Below are positions 7,592 to 16,297 of a DNA stretch of 64,000 nucleotides, piece by piece. Under the pieces are notes generated by a model. That model worked only from the letters and a program-made list of their open reading frames with translations, had not been told where the DNA came from and did no database searches. The DNA comes from RXOA01 sp964547105 (lineage in GTDB: Bacteria > Bipolaricaulota > Bipolaricaulia > UBA7950 > UBA9294): contig CAZJLO010000002.1 of NCBI GenBank assembly GCA_964547105.1, forward strand, positions 43,538 through 107,537. Direction: 5' to 3'. Numbering within the stretch: the stretch's first letter is position 1; every line of letters starts with the position of its first letter. Position numbers and translations under genes: made by a program.

Positions 7592-8496
7592 CCCTGCGAA
7601 CGGATGAAAGACTCGATGTCGTCGCGCGTAGGAAGCGCTGCTTGTGCGCCGGCGATGGTTGTCGTCAGGGCACCGACAATGTTCGCCCACTGGACCGCGT
7701 CACGCAGCGACTCCGAGGTGATCTTGCATGCCAACGCTGCGTTGAATGCGTCACCGGCGGCGGTTGTATCAACCGGATCGACTTGAGGAGGGGCGACACG
7801 CTCCAGTGTGGTCGAATCGACCGGCAGCACATACGCGCCTTCGGCGCCCGACTTGCATACGATACGTCGGACGCCCAGCCCCCGCATTCGTAGCATCGCC
7901 GGTCCCAGTTCCGCCATTCCCGTGATCGCCGCCAGCTCCCCCCGATTCGGCGTGAGCAGGTCGATTCGACCGAGTGGCAGAAGGGAGAGATCTTGTGCCG
8001 GGGCAGGATCAAGAATGACGAACGGACGATCGGGATCGAGCTTTGCCAGCAGGTAGGCGATCGACTCGATCGGCGTTTCTAGTTGGAGGAGGAGAACCTC
8101 CGCAGTGGCAACAACAGGAAGAACGCGATCGATGAATGAGCGATCGACGGAAGCGTTGGCCCCCGGTACATAAGCGATGGCATTTTCTCCGGAATCCTCC
8201 ACCCAGATCGTTGCCGTCCCGGTCGGCTGTTCCGGGCTTCGCTCGACGCCGCACACGTCGACTCCAGCCTGCTTCAGACTATGGAGGATGTCGTCGCCAA
8301 ACGGATCGATCCCGATCCGGCCGAAGAATGCGACGGCCCCGTCAGGAGCGAGCCGTGCCGCGGCCACTGCTTGGTTGGCGCCCTTTCCGCCTGGCGAGCG
8401 GTGCAGGCTTGTTCCCCGAATCGTCTCTCCCGGTCGAGGAATGCGCGGAAGTCTCGTTGTTAAGTCCATATTGGCACTGCCCAGCACTGCGATCAC
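7588..8496 (-). CDS. Ribokinase / PfkB-family carbohydrate kinase
   Basis: ATP-dependent kinase of ribose or a nucleoside-like compound. The product is 302 residues. It has the N-terminal PfkB motif 'VLGSANMDLT', 'RSPGGKGANQAVAAARL' (PfkB signature 1) and near 242-253 the catalytic 'DTTAAGDAFNAAL' signature 2 with its anion hole and base Asp. The GTG at 8496 is chosen because AGGAGA lies 7 nt upstream; the frame is open further upstream, but that would overlap the previous gene. It is the last gene of the 23-gene cluster and follows the ADP-ribosylglycohydrolase gene by 31 nt. That pairing is like E. coli yegU-yegV and suggests release and phosphorylation of a ribosyl moiety. Confidence 0.88.
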   Translation of the reverse strand: MIAVLGSANMDLTTRLPRIPRPGETIRGTSLHRSPGGKGANQAVAAARLAPDGAVAFFGRIGIDPFGDDILHSLKQAGVDVCGVERSPEQPTGTATIWVEDSGENAIAYVPGANASVDRSFIDRVLPVVATAEVLLLQLETPIESIAYLLAKLDPDRPFVILDPAPAQDLSLLPLGRIDLLTPNRGELAAITGMAELGPAMLRMRGLGVRRIVCKSGAEGAYVLPVDSTTLERVAPPQVDPVDTTAAGDAFNAALACKITSESLRDAVQWANIVGALTTTIAGAQAALPTRDDIESFIRSQG

Positions 8497-8527
8497 AGAT
8501 GGTTCTCCTTCTGCTCGGTCCAAATTT

Positions 8528-9847
8528 CTAGTGCCGTGTGGGTCCCGGCGAACAGGCGTTCGGCGCGATGCGTTGTCCCCATGTCGATGTCCATTGGACA
8601 AGCGTCTCAAATGGAATGGTGTCGAAACCGATCACATAGGTTGGAAGCGTGTCGCCAAGCGGTGCGATCCATTGTTTCGGAAGCGCAGACGCACCAAGCG
8701 ATGCGCCGACGAGAGCGCCGACCAGACCCGCTGTGCAGTCTGTGTCAAACCCGAGATGGAGCGTGCTCAAGAGAGACCGCTCGAAGTCCGCTTCGCCAAG
8801 GATCAGCCCGGCGACGGAACAGGCAAGACTGGGAATACAGTGAATCCAATGGTAGCGTCCAAACGTTCGTTCGATCCACTTGGCGACAGAGCGTTCATCC
8901 GGTGACCTCCGGCAACAATCGATGGTTGCCTCGACAGCCGCGATGAGGGGGCTGTCGGCCGGGATGTGGCTCAGTCCGGCAATCAGGGCATCCTCCACCG
9001 GCAATCCGGCTACGATGAGGGATGTGGTCGCAGCGACGTAGACTTCGCCGTCCACGCCTTCGCGGTAGTGAGAAATGCAGGCGTCCCGGAAGGCGGATTC
9101 CGCTGCGAGCCGCGGCGAGGCGGGGGCGACCAATCCGTGGATCTCGCCGCGCATCTGCGCCCCGACCCATGCTCCGCAGGGATTGCGGAACCACCGGCTC
9201 TCCGGAGGCATCACACCGGCCGAGATGTTGTCCAAGGCGGCTTGCTCCGCGGTGTATGCGAACGGCAGATGCGAAAGCCACTGGAGTGCCAGATCCCGAC
9301 TTGTCCAGTGAATACCGAACTCATCAAGAACGTGGAGCAGCAAAGGAGCATAGGCTGTGTCATCATTGACGAGCTTTGGTGTGCCAACATACGACTGGAT
9401 CCGTCCGTGCGTGTGAAGGATCTGCTCTCGTGACCACCCTTCCACCGGTTCGCCGAGCGCCGTGCCCGCGCACTTGCCCAACCACGAGCCAAGGATACGA
9501 TCTTCGTAGACCCGGTGATCGATCGGGAGCGTCATGGGGGGGAGGGTGCCCGCCGGGAGCTCCTCTTGGTAGGCCTCCCATGTGGCCGGTTCTTGCCGGC
9601 GCACGTCCGCGAGGTGCTTGACGATCAGCTCGTTGATCTTGGCCATCACGACGAGGAGATCATCGTCTCGATCGGCCAGGTAGAGCCGCTCCGCCTCGTC
9701 AAGCAGCGGATGTGCCGCAGCCATATCGCATCCAAGGTTCTCCATCGCCCGAACGGATGCACGCGTAGGATAGATCGAGATCCCTGAGTCGCCAGCGGTC
9801 TCCCAGGCGTTACGGATCGAGTTCCGGCGAGACGATGATCTGTTCAT
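8528..9847 (-). CDS. ADP-ribosylglycohydrolase-family protein
   Basis: Metal-dependent N-glycosyl hydrolase of the DraG/ARH fold, 439 residues. Motifs: 'GSWLGKCAGTALGEPVEGW' (N-terminal family block), 'VNDDTAYAPLLL' with metal-binding Asp near 157-160, and the C-terminal 'GFDTDCTAGLVGALVGA' with the second metal-site Asp residues near 363. The ATG at 9847 has AAGGAG 7 nt upstream. The roughly 100-residue N-terminal extension is unlike minimal DraG enzymes. Next to ribokinase in a transport-rich cluster, it probably cleaves a ribosyl-base bond in a small molecule rather than reversing protein ADP-ribosylation; this is inferred from context and from YegU. Confidence 0.85.
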   Translation of the reverse strand: MNRSSSRRNSIRNAWETAGDSGISIYPTRASVRAMENLGCDMAAAHPLLDEAERLYLADRDDDLLVVMAKINELIVKHLADVRRQEPATWEAYQEELPAGTLPPMTLPIDHRVYEDRILGSWLGKCAGTALGEPVEGWSREQILHTHGRIQSYVGTPKLVNDDTAYAPLLLHVLDEFGIHWTSRDLALQWLSHLPFAYTAEQAALDNISAGVMPPESRWFRNPCGAWVGAQMRGEIHGLVAPASPRLAAESAFRDACISHYREGVDGEVYVAATTSLIVAGLPVEDALIAGLSHIPADSPLIAAVEATIDCCRRSPDERSVAKWIERTFGRYHWIHCIPSLACSVAGLILGEADFERSLLSTLHLGFDTDCTAGLVGALVGASLGASALPKQWIAPLGDTLPTYVIGFDTIPFETLVQWTSTWGQRIAPNACSPGPTRH

Positions 9848-9861
9848 GACGGTCTCCTTCG

Positions 9862-11010
9862 TCACAGGGCCGCCGCCAGCAGCTCGACGACATCGAGTAC
9901 ATCGACCGAGTGCGCGGTACCCGCCCGCTGCTTGGCATCGAGAAAGGCCGTCTGGCATGCCGGGCAGGCGCTGACGATCGTATCCGCTTCCGTTGCGAGC
10001 GCTTCGGCGAAGCGCTCGGCTTCGGTTGTGATCGACAGCTGTTCGTGGTCGGCACGTACGAACCCGCCGCTACCGCAGCAGAACGATTGCGGGCCGCTGC
10101 GCGGCATCTCTCGTCGCTTCACACCGGGGATGGCATCGATCAGCTGCCGCGGTGGACCAAGGATGCCCAGGGATCGTCCCAGCGTGCAGGGGTCGTGATA
10201 GGTGACAAGGCGGCTTTGCCTCTTTAGTCTCAATTCGCGGAATGCGGGAAGCTGCGCGAGATACTCAGTGATGTGAACGGCGCGTACAGGGAGGGGGTGT
10301 CCTGTCAGCTTGACGTAGTCCTCGCGGAACGTCCGGAGACATCCCGGGCAGGCGAAGACCAGCGTCTCGGCACCGGAACGCCGGATACGTTCCAGATTCT
10401 CCTCCAGAGCTTGGCGGGCTCGATCGGGCTGTCCCATCGCCAAGAAGGGATGGCCGCAGCAAGTCTCATCTTCAAGAACGGCAAAATCGACGCCACATGC
10501 CTCGAGCAGCTGATAGGTTCCGCGGGCAATTCCCCGCCGCAGCAGAGACGGGGTGCAACCGACGAAGAAGACGACATCGGCAGTGGTGCCGACACGTTGC
10601 GTGCCTGGTAGCCAGGCAAGTCGCTTCGCTTGCGGGCGCCCGTACGGATTTCCGTTGTCGGCTACGTCTCTTACCAACGATGCCCCTCCCGGAAGAAGGA
10701 GGTCGCGCTCGGCAAGATCGGCCTTCATCGCGGCGTAGATGTCGGTCAGGGAGAGGTACTTGAAGCACTGCGACTCGCACGCGCCACACTCGGTGCAGGC
10801 GAAGACACGCTCGGCGACGTCTTGGTTGTAGGAAACAACGCCGTCGAGCAGGGCGCGGGCGATGGCGATCTTGCCTCGGGCGCCGTAGGATTCCAGCCTA
10901 TTGTCCGCGTAGGGCGGGCAGATCGATTGTCCGGCGCTTTCCATGTGGTCAAAGCAGAATCCGCATCGCAAGCAGCTGTAAATCTGGTCCTTGTAGGCTT
11001 CGAGGTTCAT
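9862..11010 (-). CDS. (Fe-S)-binding protein, GlcF/GlpC/HdrB-like (CCG domains)
   Basis: Iron-sulfur electron-transfer subunit, 382 residues. The N-terminus carries two 4Fe-4S motifs: 'CLRCGFCFDHM' with a following CP, and 'CTECGACESQC' about 80 residues on. Two cysteine-rich CCG domains follow: 'ETCCGHPF...CPGC' and 'HDPCTLGR...FCCGSGG'. The ATG overlaps by 4 nt the stop of the GlcD-like flavoprotein, so the two make an oxidase/dehydrogenase pair like glycolate oxidase GlcDF or lactate dehydrogenase complexes. It probably passes electrons from a hydroxy-acid dehydrogenase to a membrane or flavin acceptor. Confidence 0.9.
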   Translation of the reverse strand: MNLEAYKDQIYSCLRCGFCFDHMESAGQSICPPYADNRLESYGARGKIAIARALLDGVVSYNQDVAERVFACTECGACESQCFKYLSLTDIYAAMKADLAERDLLLPGGASLVRDVADNGNPYGRPQAKRLAWLPGTQRVGTTADVVFFVGCTPSLLRRGIARGTYQLLEACGVDFAVLEDETCCGHPFLAMGQPDRARQALEENLERIRRSGAETLVFACPGCLRTFREDYVKLTGHPLPVRAVHITEYLAQLPAFRELRLKRQSRLVTYHDPCTLGRSLGILGPPRQLIDAIPGVKRREMPRSGPQSFCCGSGGFVRADHEQLSITTEAERFAEALATEADTIVSACPACQTAFLDAKQRAGTAHSVDVLDVVELLAAAL

Positions 11011-12425
11011 CGGGTCTCCTCAGGGACGAGCAGTCCCGGATTCAGGGTTCCGTGCGGATCGAGCGTTCGCTTCAGGGTTCGGAGGAGGTCATAGCTGGTT
11101 CCCAGCTTAGGCATGATGTGCGGTGCGACGCCGCCTCCAAGTCCGCCGGGGCTCATCCGGCCCTCGGTGAACATCCGTTCGGCGATCTCGCCTCGTAGCT
11201 TCATGCCATACTCCCAGGCGTCGTCCCGGCGCTCATCGTAGAGGGTATCGATCCACAGATACGCGCCGTTGCGGGAGAAGTACGCATCGACACCCTTGAC
11301 GCGGATGCCGAATTGCTCGAAGGCTTGCTCTCGTTCATTCTTCATCTCACGGAACAGGGCGATCGCCTTCTTCAGCCCCTGGGAAGAGATGAAGCCGGCC
11401 ACTTCTGGACAGAAGTACGGACGATGGCTGTAATAGGGGCCGGGAGCCGTGTTGCGCAACCAGGAGTACATGTGTTCCTGCCAGTAGTGCTTGGTCCCGT
11501 CGGCCGGACGTGCCCGGCCGGCATGCGAGAAGCAGATCGCTTCCGCCTCTCGAATCCGCTCTCTTGCAGCCGATGCTCGATCTCGGACGATCAGATGAAG
11601 GAACGCGTCTCCCTGCTCTCCGGTTGGCTTGGGCCCCCCGAACAACCCGACGATAAACGTCGCAGCACCGCTTGCCTGGATGCCGGTCGCAGCATCGATG
11701 GCATCCTGATACTCATCGAAGGCAAAGAAACGGAATTCTTCCGCCTCGGGGATCCGGTGGATGCGATACGTTACGGATGTGATGATACCGAGGATGCCGT
11801 ACGACCCAATGAACAACCCGGCAAGATCTGCTCCGTTTGCGTTTCTTTCGATCGGCTCGGACGCGGGATTGGACGCGGAACCCGTATGGATGACGGCACC
11901 CGACGGCAAGACGACCTCAAGAGAGAGAACATGATCTCCGGTCATGCCGTATTCGGTTGCGCCGTGCGGAGTGGCGTTAACGGCCACGGTCCCGCCGATC
12001 GTACACGAGAACAGCCCGCCGCCTCCGGGCACGCCGAGTTCCCAACCACTTCGGTGGAGCTGCCGATCGATGGCGTACCAAATCGCGCCGCACTGTGCGG
12101 TGACGTATCCGGCCTCAAGATCGATCTTCGTGATCCCGTTCATGCGGGTTGTGTCGAGGACGACAACTCCTTCCTTGACGCCGCTTCCGAGGAACGTGGT
12201 TGCACGGCCACGGGTGTGGATCTGGAATCCGAGGTCATTCGCCAGCCGCACCAAGGAACCGATTTCTTCGGTGCTCCCGGGTTGGACGACCAGAGCGGGG
12301 ATGCCTGCTCTGTCGGGCCCGCAATCGCGCGAGTAGCAAACGCGATCCACGAGGCTGTCCGTCACATGCTCTGCTCCGACGATCTCTGCGAGCTTTCCGC
12401 CGAGATTCTCAAGCATATCGTTCAC
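11007..12425 (-). CDS. FAD-linked oxidase, GlcD-like (2-hydroxy-acid dehydrogenase)
   Basis: Flavoprotein of the vanillyl-alcohol-oxidase fold, 472 residues. The FAD-binding PCMH domain shows 'PALVVQPGSTEEIGSLVRLAND', 'HTRGRATTFLGSGVKEGVVVLD' and 'GSYGILGIITSVTYRI'. The C-terminal cap ends with 'LKRTLDPHGTLNPGLL', the classic GlcD tail. It probably oxidises a 2-hydroxy acid and hands electrons to the GlcF-like partner. It overlaps the upstream amidohydrolase by 17 nt. The internal Met at residue 4 is an alternative start. Confidence 0.9.
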   Translation of the reverse strand: MNDMLENLGGKLAEIVGAEHVTDSLVDRVCYSRDCGPDRAGIPALVVQPGSTEEIGSLVRLANDLGFQIHTRGRATTFLGSGVKEGVVVLDTTRMNGITKIDLEAGYVTAQCGAIWYAIDRQLHRSGWELGVPGGGGLFSCTIGGTVAVNATPHGATEYGMTGDHVLSLEVVLPSGAVIHTGSASNPASEPIERNANGADLAGLFIGSYGILGIITSVTYRIHRIPEAEEFRFFAFDEYQDAIDAATGIQASGAATFIVGLFGGPKPTGEQGDAFLHLIVRDRASAARERIREAEAICFSHAGRARPADGTKHYWQEHMYSWLRNTAPGPYYSHRPYFCPEVAGFISSQGLKKAIALFREMKNEREQAFEQFGIRVKGVDAYFSRNGAYLWIDTLYDERRDDAWEYGMKLRGEIAERMFTEGRMSPGGLGGGVAPHIMPKLGTSYDLLRTLKRTLDPHGTLNPGLLVPEETR

Positions 12426-13800
12426 CTACTTTCCTGATTTCTTGAAGAGCCAACGCTTCGTCAATGCAGGTGAGTTCTCGGTCTTGCATGACGAGCCGCC
12501 CGTTGATGATGGTTGTGATGACATCGTTCGCCTTGGCGCAGTACACCAGAGATGCGAACAGGTCGTCGATCCTGTTGGAGAACTGGAGTTGGTGAGCGCC
12601 CGTTGTGTCGAGAACGACCAGATCGGCGAGCTTTCCCGGATCGATGACGCCGGCATCGATGCCGCATGCTTGGGCGCCGTTCTCCGTGGCGAAGCGGAAG
12701 ATATCTCGAGCCGTGAGGACCGTCGGGTCTTGCTTGGCGACCTTCTGAAGCAGAAGACCGCAGCGCATTTCCTCAAACGGATCGAGTAGATCATTGGATG
12801 CTGCACCGTCCGTTCCCAACGTGATCGGAACGCCGGCACGATGGAGATCGACGATCGGTGCAATCCCGCTTCCGAGTTTCATGTTGCTTTTGGGGTTGTA
12901 TGCCACGGCGACATCGCGTGCTGCAGCCAGCCGGATGTCTCCCTCGGTGAGGTGGACGCCGTGGACGGCAAGAAGCGGGCTCTCGAGAACGCCGAGGTTG
13001 TCCAGGCGTGCCAATGGAGTCATACCGACATCCTGCAGCGATTGCTCGACCTCCCAAGCAGTCTCCGACACATGGGTTGTGATTCCGAGGTTGTGTACGT
13101 GGGCCTGCCTGCCAATCCACGTGAGCAGGTCGTCCGTGCAGGTAAACGGCGTCGAAGGCGCGAGCATCACGGTCGACAAGGGAGCAACCCTTGGCATTCG
13201 GTGCCATCGCTCGATCAGGGCCAACGTGTCGTCCTTTGTCTGCTCGCGCGAGACGCGAAGTTCTTCGGGAACCCACTTGTCCACCAAGCTCATCGCGGCA
13301 ACGCCGCGGATCCCGATCTGGTGCCAGGCGTCGATCACGCCGTCGATATTCATATCCATGTCTACGAAGGAAGTGATGCCGCTGCGGATCATTTCGATGC
13401 AGCCAAGAAGCGACCAGAGCGAGGCGATCTCCGTTGCACCATCGTTCCAGGCAGCGCGAAGGACGCGCTTGACAAATGGGAATGTCACATCATCGCACCA
13501 TGCGACCAGCGACAGGTCGTCGCGACGTCCTTTGAGCATTGACTGATAGAGGTGGGTGTGGCTGTTGACCAGCCCGGGGATGACCAGCCGGTTGCGACCG
13601 TCGATCACGACAAGGTCGTCATCGGGACCGTTGTCGGATCCGAACGGCCCTTCCCCGACCGAGGAAACCCGCGTGCCTTCAATCAACACATCGACGTCGT
13701 GCTCGATTCGGTCGGCATCGCGGATCAGCGTCGAGATGTTCCTGAGTAGGATTCTCGATTCCGGCTGTCTGCCGGCGGGCAATACGATCCGATCGGTCAT
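12409..13800 (-). CDS. Amidohydrolase, SsnA / TrzA-AtzA-like (nucleobase or SAH/MTA deaminase type)
   Basis: Metal-dependent deaminase or hydrolase on an aromatic ring or nucleoside, 463 residues. Motifs: 'NSHTHLYQS' (HxH), 'THVSETAWEVE', 'AVHGVHLTEGDIRL' and 'LGTDGAASNDLLDPFEEMR', typical of the subgroup containing SsnA, guanine deaminase, TrzA and MTA/SAH deaminases. The ATG at 13800 overlaps the PreA-like stop by 4 nt; the frame is open upstream but would run into that gene. It is one of two paralogous amidohydrolases flanking the PreA-like gene. The substrate is unknown; a purine or pyrimidine derivative is likely from context. Confidence 0.85.
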   Translation of the reverse strand: MTDRIVLPAGRQPESRILLRNISTLIRDADRIEHDVDVLIEGTRVSSVGEGPFGSDNGPDDDLVVIDGRNRLVIPGLVNSHTHLYQSMLKGRRDDLSLVAWCDDVTFPFVKRVLRAAWNDGATEIASLWSLLGCIEMIRSGITSFVDMDMNIDGVIDAWHQIGIRGVAAMSLVDKWVPEELRVSREQTKDDTLALIERWHRMPRVAPLSTVMLAPSTPFTCTDDLLTWIGRQAHVHNLGITTHVSETAWEVEQSLQDVGMTPLARLDNLGVLESPLLAVHGVHLTEGDIRLAAARDVAVAYNPKSNMKLGSGIAPIVDLHRAGVPITLGTDGAASNDLLDPFEEMRCGLLLQKVAKQDPTVLTARDIFRFATENGAQACGIDAGVIDPGKLADLVVLDTTGAHQLQFSNRIDDLFASLVYCAKANDVITTIINGRLVMQDRELTCIDEALALQEIRKVGERYA

Positions 13801-14933
13801 CTCGTTTCTCCTTGTCCATGACGGAAACCATGTGATTCTCTGTCGTCGTCTCGAATCCAGGACAGAGCGTGTGTCGCGCAGGCGGAGACACAAAGGCCGC
13901 ACTGCCGGCACAGTGAACCGACCTCGGAGTCAAACGACGACCTGGCTCCGTAAGGGCAGATTTCCACGCAGCGGTTGCAGTGGGTACATACCTCGGGATT
14001 CCAGATGAAGGTGAACAGGCGATCGCCCCCGGCATCGGCGGCAGGCCGTGTGGCGTCGGGAACGATGGCCGCGCCGATGCAGTCGGCGTAGGCATCGAAG
14101 CCAAGCTCCTCAAGGCGCAGCGCGAGGCCTTCCGGAAGCGATCGGAGCATCGCCAAGCCTCGGAGAAGAGGCGCGGTGCAGACACCGATTGCCGTGGCCC
14201 CCGCCATCAGCATCTCCACCGCATCTTCGGCACGCATGACTCCGCCCGTTCCGATGATCGGGACGGAGCGGGGGAGAACCGCGGACAGGCGGGCAACCAA
14301 ATGAAGTGCAATCGGGAATAGCGAGCCGCCGGAGAGCCATGCTGAGACGGAGCCAAGTTGGGGCCGTCGTCTCTCCACATTGATGCGCAGCGCTGGTCCG
14401 ATGGAATCGGAAGCGGTGATCGCAGCTGCGCCGCGCGCTGCGCAACGCTGCGCTGCGCCGATCGGATCGCGCCAATTGACGCTGATCTTGGCGATCACCG
14501 GGATCTTAACCAGAGTGACGGCCTGCATGACCATTGCTTCGATCGCCGCCTCATCGTACGACACGATCTCCAGGGCGTCCGCTCCCGCTTTCTCCAGGCA
14601 GGGCGCCAACGCAGCGACATCCGGCGGTGCGAGCCCGACACTGGCGATCACGATCGCCCCGGATTCCTTTGCAAGCGGAAGCTCGTGTTCGATCCACGCG
14701 GACGCAGACAGCGTCGACCAGCGTTCGGCGTTGAGAAGCGTGCCGGTTCGCTCCCAGAAGATAGTTGGCGTCGGATCGACGGCTGCGGCCCGGGAGATCG
14801 TCTTGGTGACCACGGCCGCTGCTCCGGCTTTGTGCGCGCGGGCGATCGATTCCCCGTTGTGGGAAAGGGGTCCCGAGGCGAGCAGGAACGGATGGGGCAA
14901 TTGCAGGGAGCCGATTCGAGTCGTCAGTTTCAC
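13797..14933 (-). CDS. Dihydroorotate dehydrogenase-like flavoprotein with C-terminal 2[4Fe-4S] (PreA-like)
   Basis: FMN TIM-barrel oxidoreductase, 378 residues. The N-terminal region 'PHPFLLASGPLSHNGESIARAHKAGAAAVVTKT' is the DHOD/PreA opening. Later come 'IPVIAKISVNW' and the phosphate-binding 'PIIGTGGVMRAEDAVEMLMAGA'. The C-terminus has two ferredoxin motifs, CTHCNRCVEICP and CRQCGLCVSAC, as in the PreA subunit of dihydropyrimidine dehydrogenase. The GTG at 14933 is chosen: AGGAGA lies 6 nt upstream and it overlaps the preceding stop as GTGA. No PreT-like partner is adjacent, so the electron donor is open. Likely role: reduction of a nucleobase ring double bond, or the reverse. Confidence 0.87.
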   Translation of the reverse strand: MKLTTRIGSLQLPHPFLLASGPLSHNGESIARAHKAGAAAVVTKTISRAAAVDPTPTIFWERTGTLLNAERWSTLSASAWIEHELPLAKESGAIVIASVGLAPPDVAALAPCLEKAGADALEIVSYDEAAIEAMVMQAVTLVKIPVIAKISVNWRDPIGAAQRCAARGAAAITASDSIGPALRINVERRRPQLGSVSAWLSGGSLFPIALHLVARLSAVLPRSVPIIGTGGVMRAEDAVEMLMAGATAIGVCTAPLLRGLAMLRSLPEGLALRLEELGFDAYADCIGAAIVPDATRPAADAGGDRLFTFIWNPEVCTHCNRCVEICPYGARSSFDSEVGSLCRQCGLCVSACATHALSWIRDDDRESHGFRHGQGETR

Positions 14934-16297
14934 GAGAGATCTCCTTTCTTCCACAGCCGAAGAGCCTCGCGTGCGGCGCGGGAGCGGATGTATTCACTGT
15001 CCAACGTCCGGACCGTGCCACGCTCCATCAGGATGTTCCCGCCGACCATTGACAGCACGACATGCGTGCTGTTCCGATAGAGGAGCGTCTGGTCGAGCAG
15101 GTTGTCTTCGGTGAGCGGCGTATCCTCGCCTGGAACGACCCCGATCAGATCGGCCGGTGCGCCGACGGACAGCATGCCGAGTTCGGGCATACCGATTGCG
15201 GCGGCGCTCCACGAAGTCGCCATTCTCCATGCAGTCTCCGCAGGAATCGCGGTGGCATCGCGTTGTGCCGCCTTGTGAAGGAGGAACGCACCGCGCATCA
15301 CTTCGAATGGATCATTGATGTAGCCGTCCGTGCCCAGCCCCGGGGTCAGCCCGCGTTCGATCATTCGCGGAACCGGGGCGATGCCTCCTCCGACTTCGCA
15401 GTTGCTGAGCGGCATATGTGCGGCCCGGACTCCCTGCTTGGCAAGAACATCCAACTCATCGCCGTCCACGGCGACAAGCTGCGATGCGAGAACGGATGGG
15501 TCCCAGAAAGCGAGCCGGTCGTACCAATGCACGGGGCGAAGCCCATTTCGTGCAACGCACCACGCCGGTTCATACTCGCTCTCCGAAAGATGCAGCTGGA
15601 GGTCGGCGTGAACACTTGCCGCCGATGCCTTTGCCCGGCGCACGAATGCTTCGGAACACGTGAAGCTGGTATGGATGCATTGCATCCCGCGGATTCGGGA
15701 GTCGCCCCTCGTATCTCGGATGAACCGCTCGTTCTCGGTGAGGGGCGCATCGCCGCAGGTGGCTCCTGCCCGCTCGGACGCCTCGATCGATAGAATCGCC
15801 CGAAGGCCGGCTTGCTCCACGACGGATGCCTCGCTTGCGAGAATGCCCGCCGGTGCGAATGGCGCCTCTAGAATGTCGCAGAAGGTCGTGAATCCCGAGC
15901 GGATCATGGACAGGCAGGCCAGTTCGCAGGCGGCGACGATCATCTGTTCATCAAGGAGGTTCTCGACTTTGGGCCACCAGAACGCCTCCAGGAACGAGTC
16001 GAATCCCGGTTCCGGCGGAGCGGCGGGGATTCCGTGGGCCAACAGCCCGTATGCGTGCATGTGGGCGTTTACGAATCCAGGGCACAGGACAAGATCCCGA
16101 CAATCGATGTGGTCGGCGTTGGGGAATGTCTCGGCGAGCGTCTCGTTGGGAGCGATCTCGGTGATTCGCCCGTCGCAAACGACGACACCCCACCCGCGAT
16201 GAATCGAGAAAGCGGATGAGGAAGTCGGCGTACCGCCTGATCCCGATCCCGGTCCCGATGCGATGACCCAGCCGCCGAAAAGAACAAGAGGATTCAC
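14930..16297 (-). CDS. Amidohydrolase, SsnA-like (second paralogue)
   Basis: A 455-residue metal-dependent amidohydrolase related to the one at 12409-13800. Motifs: 'GFVNAHMHAYGLL' (HxH), 'LQLHLSESEYE', 'RAAHMPLSNCEVGGG' and 'LGTDGYINDPFEVMRGAFLLHKA'. The stop overlaps the PreA-like start by 4 nt and the start overlaps the AOR stop by 4 nt. Two such enzymes around a PreA-like dehydrogenase suggest consecutive deamination or hydrolysis steps. Exact substrate is unknown. Confidence 0.85.
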   Translation of the reverse strand: MNPLVLFGGWVIASGPGSGSGGTPTSSSAFSIHRGWGVVVCDGRITEIAPNETLAETFPNADHIDCRDLVLCPGFVNAHMHAYGLLAHGIPAAPPEPGFDSFLEAFWWPKVENLLDEQMIVAACELACLSMIRSGFTTFCDILEAPFAPAGILASEASVVEQAGLRAILSIEASERAGATCGDAPLTENERFIRDTRGDSRIRGMQCIHTSFTCSEAFVRRAKASAASVHADLQLHLSESEYEPAWCVARNGLRPVHWYDRLAFWDPSVLASQLVAVDGDELDVLAKQGVRAAHMPLSNCEVGGGIAPVPRMIERGLTPGLGTDGYINDPFEVMRGAFLLHKAAQRDATAIPAETAWRMATSWSAAAIGMPELGMLSVGAPADLIGVVPGEDTPLTEDNLLDQTLLYRNSTHVVLSMVGGNILMERGTVRTLDSEYIRSRAAREALRLWKKGDLS

